Source of the DNA: Psilocybe azurescens | Taxonomy: Eukaryota > Basidiomycota > Agaricomycetes > Agaricales > Agrocybaceae | NCBI GenBank assembly: GCA_023853785.1 | Contig: JAJIRX010000063.1 | Location: forward strand, 1 to 25,271 | DNA: 25,271 nt | Direction: 5' to 3' | Shown: in pieces, positions 17,696-25,271 of the stretch | Layout: every line of letters begins with the position of its first letter | Position numbering within the stretch: the stretch's first letter is position 1 | Position numbers and translations under genes: made by a program | Notes under the pieces: generated by a model | Seen by the model: only the letters and a program-made list of their open reading frames with translations | Database searches by the model: none | What the model was told of the DNA's origin: nothing

Positions 17696-18405
17696 CTAGG
17701 TAACGTTGAGCTGCCATTCATCAGGGCGACGCCCGGTATTGAGATGCCGAAGAAGCGGGATCGGCCCATCAAAAAGTCGACGCGTTTCATACCCCGCGTT
17801 TCTCCTCCTCGTAGTGCCGGGTGCTTCGTTGTCTCCTGTATCGCTGCTCGTACGCGCGCGTAGCGCGTCTTTGGTCGCCCTCAGAAGGGAAAGAACTGAA
17901 CTCCGACTGAGTGATGTTCGTGCGTAGTGAGCGGTGGATACTATTGAACACGTCTTCCAGCGTGATGTACGACCCATTTGATGCATGAACTTTAATTGTC
18001 CAGGGAGATATGGACTGGTGATTCTTATACTGGATAGTGGTTGACTGGTGGCCGCCTCACAGAGTGCTCTACTGGAGATTGAGTGGTGGTTTCGCGACAT
18101 TATGGATGGGTGGTCCATGAGATCCCATGTAATGGCGTTTGGCTCCAAGTAGGGGTGCAGGCGAACAGGGCCCGAATGTCTCGAAGGTGCTGGATGCGTA
18201 TGCGTCTTCACTGGAGGATACGATGGGGTATATGAGTATGGAGAAGGTCCTGGAAGACCCATCGCCATTGACGGAGGTGTTATAGGTCCTAAGGAAGACG
18301 GAACTGTCGATGTGGAAAAGGATAGAGCAGGTGTTGCCGCAGGGGAGGAGAGTGGAAGATATTCTTGTACGCAAAGCGTACGTGTTTGTTGACTTTTCCG
18401 GGCAT
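17696..18405 (-). CDS. DUF6699 domain protein, frame-broken as sequenced
   Basis: DUF6699 is a fungal domain of unknown function, expanded in basidiomycetes. On the minus strand the ATG at 18405 begins MPGKVNKHVRFAYKN. A Pro/Ser/Thr-rich stretch follows, then ITWDLMDHPS, IRITSPYL, PWTIKVHASNGSYITLEDVF, a basic helix (RRATRAYEQRYRRQR), KRVDFLMGRSRFFGIS and the end DEWQLNVT at 17696. These parts lie in different frames. The breaks at 18342-18345, 18003-18005, 17792-17795 and 17732-17734 each sit in a run of 3-4 G or C that needs one more base. With four added bases the length is exactly 714 nt, 237 residues, without stops. The family match is strong, by comparison with the intact relative at 22763-23527. 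Probably an intact gene with sequence errors, otherwise a recent pseudogene. Confidence 0.82.
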
Positions 18406-21400
18406 TGTATAGTGGGTGGTACGCTGGTCGGGTAAAATTTGGTGTTGTGGAAAAAATGGATATGAGATCTTCACTTACTTTCGCTCGTCTTTTATAAGTT
18501 CCCGACTCTTGTCAGAACGCGTAACTTAAGTACCGCCTCATCTTGTTAGATATTTTCGCATATTGAAGGTTCAGGGTCCTGCGCGTGATAAGTTAAAATC
18601 CCGTAAGTACCGCCCTCCAAGCGCTCCAATCCTAAACGGGCGATGCTTCGCCAAGATTTTGGGTCTGATAATGGATCGTACACCCCGGAATCGTTGATAC
18701 GACAACAGATTGCTCACGGGCGGTGAGAGTGTTCGAGTTCGTTCAATGCACGGAATATGTTCTGTGGATGACGTGGCAAGCGTTAACAAGAAAGAATCCA
18801 CTAATGCGCCGGAAACTTTGCGGAATACAAAGTCTGTAAGATTAAGGTTCCGCGTTTTTGGCGTGAGAAATTGTGGAATCATCAATCATAGTGATAAGCT
18901 TCGCTCCTCACGGTTGGAGTCTCCCCATATTCCGAGTCGACTTGGCCCGATTGACTCCTCTGACGAGAATGGAACAGCTTTCCACAGTCAAAGATGAAGA
19001 GGAGTAAGGAGTGAGATGACATTGTGAGTAAGCAACATTCATTGTATCGCAAGGCAGTGGGCTTCAGTGGAGAGGGCAAAGGGCAAATGCGGATTCTAGT
19101 CTCCGTAGCATGTAGTAGAAAAGGGGACGGAGGAAGGCTTATGCACTCCTGAGCTGACGCGAGCCAATCAGATGCGAGCGGGATGATATCGACGAAGCGG
19201 GCAATGCTTGAGCACTGCACAGCACTTAGACAACCCCATACAGTCTATCGCCAATTCCGGCGCCGACCAACGTCATGCTCGGGTACGAAAAGGAATTGAG
19301 AGCCTCGTGTTATGTCGAATTTTTGTAGCAAACGGGAAACGTGTTCCGATGTCGACGCCGATCTATGGATCCATGTACTAGTATGACACGATTTCTGTCT
19401 GCAATCTCTTTCGTTCTGTACGGAGTAACGGCATTGTGGTGCATTCTCTGAACCCACCATTCCACGCCGCAAACGGTTCTCAGTGGGGACATGAGCTCCA
19501 CTATGATCTCAAGTTCTCTATGCCTAGCCCACAACAAGAAATTTTGAACCAAGCTGAGTTGTCTGAATTGTCTTCCACTGAACTATGTTTCGTGTATATT
19601 TTACCGTCATCATTGACCACGGGAAGGCTGATGCTTACCGTCAATCAGGACAATCAAGTCGAGAAAGTACTTTGCCATGCATTTTCATAGGCTCTCTTCC
19701 AGGATTGTTTTAATGAAGCTGTCAATTACAACATCAATCTACTGATATCTACTATCCCGGATGGGCCGGTCCGTTAAATTCGCACTGAGCTTCGCGTTCA
19801 TCTAGTTGACTTCTCACTCTTTATATACTATATTTTAAAATAAATCGGGCCACAGATTGACCCCTAGCTCCATATTCGAGAGCTGCTGTATTAATGGGGG
19901 GATAATCTGTCTAGAAATAGAAAAGCCGACCTTCATCAATCCTTACTTAGATAGACGGACCCGAAGATCAGGCTGTGTACATCTTCCCATACTCCAAATT
20001 ATGGGCTGCTTAGATCCCCAGCATTATTTGTAGGTCACTGATTGTGCATCAATACACGCAATCCATGGAGTAACAGAGATAGATTATGAGTAATAACGCA
20101 TTGTAAGACCGCAGTTCTGTAGTGTCAAATTCATTTCGAACTGCGGAAGAGAGGTAGGCGCTTAAACAGGGTGCTTTGCCGCAGCCTCGATAGTAAGGCA
20201 TGGGCAGTGCCAGTGGTTTCTGAGCGCTCATTGCGGACTACGATTCATTGCACGTTCAACAAGGTCTAATAACTCCGCACAGGATTCAGTCACGTTGTCA
20301 TAGCACATACATAGCCTCGTGGCCGATGGTGTCATTGGTTAAATATTGGTAAACATTGACTCATGGGATACTAAATTTCGGACCCATAATTCATCGTGAA
20401 GTGAGTAGAGTGACTCGGGCACAACATCAAACCTCCCATGATATCGACGAGCAGCTTGCGTTTGAAAGAGCATAATACCTACCATGCAGAATTACGGAGT
20501 ACTTGCAGCGCTCATGCGCTTGGACGCTCTCGTCAGCACTCAATTATGCCACAATTTTATGTTAGGGGCCAGAACCTTGATATCGTTGGAATGGGATCTT
20601 CACTCTGTAGTGCTGCCGAGTCAACAACCCACGTTGTTTCAACGTGTGTCAAGCCCACTCAATGATCAAATGCTCTGTCATGGTCATCATTTCCCGGGAG
20701 ATCAACCACAAACCAACGGGCGCCTCTATCTGCTGAAGGGCTACCTGGCTGAGACACATAGATTAGTACAGTTATACTTGTGAATTACAATTTGCAATGC
20801 CAATTTATTTGAAAAATGAAACCAAAGTAGTTTATGTGATGAATACGTCTTTGTCTTATGCAGAGGTTAGATTAAAATTTTGACCGCGGTCTGCCGGTTT
20901 ACTCACGAGTTTCATTCTATTTATTTATCAATTCAATATGTTATCGCATCGTGAACCTATTGGCAGTGTAAAAGAGTTCTTCACGGATAAGATATGATCT
21001 CACCTCAAGAGAGAGTGGATAGAACCGGGTAATCAGGACATTGTAAGGAGTTGTATTATAGATGTGAGCAGTTTGGTGTAAATGAGTCGGTGCACAGGCG
21101 CTCTACGTACGTGTAGGGGAGCGGAAATTCGTCAGAGAAGAACTGCCCATACTGCCCAGATGAGCGGTGCTCTGGCTGGTTTCAAGAAATCCTAGCTATA
21201 GAAGAATATGATATGAAGCTCTTTCTCTTCGATGGGGACTGTAAACAGAAGGAACATTTATAGCAAACACAGTCCGGAGGAAAGAAAATAAGACGAAGAC
21301 AAGGCAGCCAACGAAGAAGTATCCTGTCCAGATCGGGCCACTAGATTCGGAGCATGGAGTCCCGGCACAAGCCACATAATGAACGAATTAATGATTCCCG

Positions 21401-22762
21401 GAACTTGCCTCGGATCTAGTTCATGAGTGCAATCATTAACGCAACTCGAGCCTGAGGATGGTGTCTTGGGAGGGTTGCCTCGTTGACTACAGTCGTGCAA
21501 CGTCGAAGGTGGAGCAGCGTCCTGAAGCTTTTCATATGGATCTAAGACCAATCAGCAGACAATGAACTCACAAGTATTTTCACGAACTTTTACTCGCGAC
21601 TGTGGATAGCGTCACGTAAACATGACAATCAATCGGAGCTTGATTGAGTTTGTACTTTAAAGTTTACACAATAGCAGCTGAATGGCTTTCAAAATTTGCG
21701 AGCCGGAAATGTGCCGTTGATGGTGACCCTTTCAATGCGAGATTCTTGCTATCGACAGAATATTGTCCAGGCCGCCATTGTTAGGACCTATACTTTTCCC
21801 GAAACCAACTATTTAATAGCATGGTTTGCCCTTATCTGTATACTACCCATCAACTGACCCAAACTTTGGATTGGAATACGCCCTTTCTTATGAGCAAGCA
21901 TCGCTGCTATAGTCATTATTTCTACATTGCGATCTTCGCGGAATATATGCTATTTTTCATACTGTGAATCATTATTCATGTCAGGTTAGAATTGAAAGAC
22001 GCTGTATAGTTGATCTGTGACAGAAGCTTGTATCCTCATGGAATGGTTAGCGCCCGTGAGTTGGCAAGGGCGGAGACGTGCTGGCCCCGTGTGCTATAAC
22101 GACGCTGTAGCACGTTGAAGATTTCAACACATTTATATCTGGCCTCATTTGTGAATTATACGGAGCTCGTCGAAACACGTTTTTATTTCATTACACTCAA
22201 TGTGCCCATGGATAAGCTGTGCTAAATTTACACCAGGAATATCTTGAGTGCGCGGTAAACGGAACCTGTCGTTGTTTCTTTAGAACCCAATTATCCTCGT
22301 TTACTACTCAAGGTCTGAGCCGAGAATCCTCTGTATCTCATGCAAGAAATAGGTAGGAGATGCATCGACACTCCCAATTGTGTACGTTAAGGGAGATCCC
22401 GCTTTTATTCCGGCTCCAACGTGTATACATACAAGGTTCCCTCGTGTTCTCCAGGCGGTTGGAGTACATCATAGCAATGGTGGTATTTGCTCCATACAGT
22501 GATATTGTAACAATATGATGGTGGTAATTATCAGAGTTCTACATGATATGACACCCTCAATGATCCCAAGATTCTGTTATAATTAACGACGGGTATATTG
22601 TGTGTATTTCAGCGGCTATACCACGACCAGGCCCTCAAGGCAGGCAGCATGAATAAAAGGATGACTCAGAGCAGAGATAAAGATAAGCTCCTTTCCCATT
22701 CCTCAAATACTGTTTATCTTGTATACTATCCTTCCAAACCTCAAGAAAATTGAGTTCTCCAA
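18406..22762. other. Gene-poor stretch of about 4.3 kb
   Basis: Open frames reach 112 codons on both strands but show no recognisable domain, conserved motif or convincing splice pattern. The one segment that looks protein-like is the minus-strand piece at 21196-21340, listed separately. I see no element copy, tRNA or tandem array here. Confidence 0.45.
21196..21340 (-). CDS. Possible C-terminal exon of a membrane protein
   Basis: A minus-strand frame ending in TAG at 21196 encodes a hydrophobic helix (WTGYFFVGCLVFVLFSFLRT) followed by VYSPHREERAS. It is preceded by a good acceptor (GAATCTAG). The likeliest donor is a GC type (GCAAGT) about 70 bases upstream, where another open frame lies. 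No family recognised, and the rest of the gene was not found. It could be a chance hydrophobic frame. Confidence 0.2.
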
Positions 22763-23527
22763 ATGCCTTCCCAGCATCCCAAGCAAGTTCGGTTTTTAGA
22801 TGATAGTGTACCCCGATCTTGGTCTCCACCAGTTGTACCAGATTCCTTCAATCGCATTTATCACTCTTCACCACGGTTTAACGAGACTATTCCGCATTTC
22901 ACAGGCACAAATTGGTCCCCAGGATCACTGTCCGACGTAGATTTTATTTCTTCCGTACCTACACACTCACATGCATTGCCAATGCCACATATTTCGACGA
23001 CATCGCTCTCCAATAACCCAAGACGCTTACTTCCACAAGTCTGTCTCGAGACAGGCATTTTGTCATGGAATATACTCGACGATCCTCTCGGGATGCCTGA
23101 CAATACTAGGCGTACTAGGCCACTAGCCTCTACGTATACACTTGCACAACCAGCTACAGATCCTCCCGTCTCATTTATGCGGATTACCTCTCCGCATCTT
23201 CCATGGTCAATCAAAGTTTACGCTTCAACAGATGGCACAAAGCGGTACATCACGGTCCAAGATTTCCTCGTGAGCATATATTACTCACTCCGAGAAAATA
23301 TAACCGCGCATGAATTCGATCAGCTTCCGTCGGAGAACGACAAGATGAGGGTCAGGAGAGCCTACGAGAGCAGATATAGACGGCTACGAGAAATAGATCC
23401 AGCTGCGTACGAGATGGAAAGACAAGGAGGAGTGAAACGTGTAGACTTTCTAATAGGTCGTTTGCATTTTGACGGGATAGAGCTTGTAGATCATATGCTC
23501 AATGAGTGGAGACTCATCATATCGTAG
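22763..23527 (+). CDS. DUF6699 domain protein, intact
   Basis: Single-exon gene of 254 codons starting MPSQHPKQVRFLDDS. The first ~95 residues are low complexity (Pro, Ser, His). The DUF6699 domain runs from about residue 100 to the end: ILSWNILDDPLG, FMRITSPHLPWSIKVYAS, RYITVQDFLVSIYYSLREN, the basic segment MRVRRAYESRYRRLRE, GGVKRVDFLIGRLHFDGIE and NEWRLIIS. It shares N-terminal KQVRF/KHVRF and the whole domain order with the minus-strand gene at 17696-18405, so the two are paralogues about 4.4 kb apart. The function of the domain is not known. No membrane segment or signal peptide is seen. No clear TATA box was found close upstream. Unlike its neighbours it needs no frame repair. Confidence 0.92.
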   Translation: MPSQHPKQVRFLDDSVPRSWSPPVVPDSFNRIYHSSPRFNETIPHFTGTNWSPGSLSDVDFISSVPTHSHALPMPHISTTSLSNNPRRLLPQVCLETGILSWNILDDPLGMPDNTRRTRPLASTYTLAQPATDPPVSFMRITSPHLPWSIKVYASTDGTKRYITVQDFLVSIYYSLRENITAHEFDQLPSENDKMRVRRAYESRYRRLREIDPAAYEMERQGGVKRVDFLIGRLHFDGIELVDHMLNEWRLIIS

Positions 23528-23822
23528 AGGTTTGCACGTTCTGTTTAGGTTAGCTAACATATTGTACACTTATAAGTTCCCGTCTTTTAATATCATACCT
23601 GGAGCAGCCTTTACTTGTTCGACGTTACGGTGGAAATTAGAAAGTATACTGGTAATATGCTCATTTTTTCACCTGCGATGGACTGGGGTGCTCTAAGGTG
23701 GCTCTTACACCTTGGGCCAGGACGTAGACCGGCTGTGTGTCCATGGTGGCACATAAGCAGCGGTGTCTCCGATACGTCGACTTGATTAGGAAATGGCATC
23801 GCATGTCAATGCGGTGTAACGT
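23528..23822. other. Spacer with no supported feature
   Basis: Short minus-strand open frames of 62-70 codons overlap here but have no recognisable motif. Confidence 0.4.
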
Positions 23823-24905
23823 AGCAAAGCGCCCAAGCGAATACGCACGAATAGCCGAATAGCTGTTATTCATCTAACTTCCGACCACTCTATATCAATC
23901 AACCTTGTAAATCTGTGTGAACATACTCTCAAGGTTCGAGGTATTTCTCCAAAGCACATCACTAATGTCCCACCAACGCAACTCCCCTCGGCGCAGTCTA
24001 CGATAGCTAAAACTCAGATAGAATTTTTGCAACTGATTCTTGACGAAGAAATCGTAGGATATGGCATAGCCATATCTCCAGACAAAGATATCTTTTCTTA
24101 CCGTATTGAAGAGGAAGGCCTCGTACTTGCTTTCATGCTACAGCTTTACAAAGATATCAAAGTCCTTCTGGAGATGATTCAAGATTACGCTCCATCGGAA
24201 AGTAGCCTCACCTTCAGCATGCAATAACTACTCTACTTCACTTTTTCTGTAAATGGACGACCCACTCTACAAGGAGACCGCTTTATGGAAAAGTGGTGTG
24301 TGGCAAAAGCCACGCTAGCTCTGTGGAAAGCGTCATTCACGGATGTTATTCTTATGGACGAAAGGCTGCTCAGAGATAAGCAAATCAACATTTCCACGGT
24401 ATTGCACGATAAATGGCGCAATCTGTATTCTGCTTTTGTGCTAAAACACGAAGGTTACGTTGTGTCATTGAAAGGATTTCACCCAAGGTTCTCCTTCACA
24501 TCAAAATGCTTGCGAGGTTTTGGTTTTCATCGGCTACTTCGCGTCAGTCTACCCCCACTAACACACATCAGTCTTATCGGCGTTTACCTGGAGTGGGATA
24601 AATTATTTGCGAAGCTGGTTGCCCCTTTCTCGGCCTCTTTGTTCAGTGAAGCTCTCAGTGTGTCCTTTCATGAGCGCCCTCCTGGTTCACGGCGTAATAA
24701 TCTTTGGTTCCTGAAATATCTCAACGCCCCAAAGTTAGAGGTATTCTCTATATCCGCTATGTGCAGGTATAGACCACTATACTGGAACTTTGGAGCATAT
24801 TGTAAGTTCCTCAAGGTTGCACAAGAACACTCCGTGTACTGTCCTTGTGCGATAGCAAGTAGCTTACTGTTATCGAGAGCTGCTTCTCCTATACAATTCC
24901 TGTGA
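23823..24905 (+). pseudogene. F-box/LRR-type protein remnant with one in-frame stop
   Basis: One frame stays open from about 23823 to 24227 (NLVNLCEHTLKVRGISPKHI, LDEEIVGYGIAISPDKDIFS, LVLAFMLQLYKDIKVLLEMI). It stops at TAA 24225-24227 and then continues in the same frame through 24285 (MEKWCVAKATLALWKASFTD) to 24905. The second part has leucine-rich units such as LPPLTHISLIGVYLEWDKLF and LKYLNAPKLEVFSIS, which resemble the C-terminal half of agaric F-box proteins. The F-box itself is not present. A single C-to-T change (CAA to TAA) would explain the stop; two separate genes are also possible. The family call is by resemblance only. Confidence 0.45.
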
Positions 24906-25271
24906 CGTCACACAGAGACTGCTGAAGATCATTCTGAATGTAAGCGGTCTAATACTTCCAATAACGGAGCTCATATGTCGTCAAACGGTCGACAAACTGA
25001 AAGCTAGGTCTACTGTTAACGGGCTTCTTAACATAACTAAAGGCTTCATTCAGTAGCAAAGAAGATGCCCTTGACTTAATTCAGACTCGGAATGGTGATG
25101 AAGGATGCTCACAGGGGACCAGCATTATTACGTCGCTTAAAGTCAGGACTCCCAGGTGGAGACTGGATGACTGTGAGATTAGTTGGATACAGATTTCTGT
25201 GTATTAGTGCAATAGCTATTACTACTTCATCGTGACTCATAGTTTTGATACAATCGGAGATAGCCAATTCC
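24906..25271. other. Right edge, no supported feature
   Basis: No open frame of useful length, splice pattern or repeat was found in the last 366 bases. Confidence 0.4.

Noticed and set aside
17320..17790. 156-codon minus-strand frame as a separate protein
   Set aside because: Only its first ~20 residues (KRVDFLMGRSRFFGIS) are real; the rest is the 3' flank of the DUF6699 gene read in a wrong frame after a missing G.
18571..19690. Several overlapping open frames of 75-112 codons on both strands
   Set aside because: No motif, no splice support and no consistent composition; they look like chance frames in a moderately GC-rich spacer.
20484..20783. 99-codon plus-strand frame
   Set aside because: No recognisable domain and an overlapping frame of similar length; coding status cannot be supported.
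1..25271. CRISPR, operon or phage-type defence system
   Set aside because: Introns, TATA promoters and fungal families show nuclear eukaryotic DNA; no regularly spaced short repeats were seen.

Overview
The window looks like a gene-poor, repeat-containing stretch of a basidiomycete (mushroom-forming, Agaricomycete) nuclear genome. The basis is the intron style (41-93 nt, GTRAGT-like donors, CTAAC/CTGAC-like branch sites, YAG acceptors), the protein families (Spt5-like paralogue, DUF6699, large F-box proteins), fungal TATA promoters, and a terminal-inverted-repeat element present twice. No bacterial features, CRISPR array, rRNA or intact tRNA gene were seen.

Layout: 1-2563 (+) a diverged Spt5-like gene, cut by the left edge; 2564-4891 no clear protein gene, but a promoter-like TATA region with intron-like segments and diverged tandem repeats; 4892-7086 (+) a spliced gene of unknown family, split by an 839-bp non-autonomous TIR element (5156-5994); 7087-8681 nothing convincing; 8682-10369 (-) a decayed cytosolic arginyl-tRNA synthetase copy that has lost the KMSKS region; about 10485-13860 two tandem copies of a ~2-kb block, each with an E-box/TATA promoter, a small spliced plus-strand gene and the last exon of a convergent minus-strand gene; 13993-14840 the second TIR element; 15103-16925 (+) an F-box gene; 17696-18405 (-) a DUF6699 gene; 18406-22762 almost empty; 22763-23527 (+) an intact DUF6699 gene; about 23823-24905 (+) a probable F-box/LRR-type remnant with one in-frame stop.

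Two observations matter most. First, nearly every reading-frame break can be repaired by lengthening a short homopolymer by one base (about 19 cases in six genes), and three repaired genes then have exact multiples of three. This suggests uncorrected sequencing error rather than decay for several genes. Second, the two TIR elements share 14-bp inverted ends, sit between 2-bp direct repeats (TT and TA), and carry a tRNA-like A box/B box pair. Removing the left copy with one TT rejoins an open, spliced reading frame.

I see no operon or defence-type system. The genes do not form an evident pathway; the region reads as an accessory compartment of expanding families (Spt5-like, F-box, DUF6699), local duplication and transposable-element insertion.
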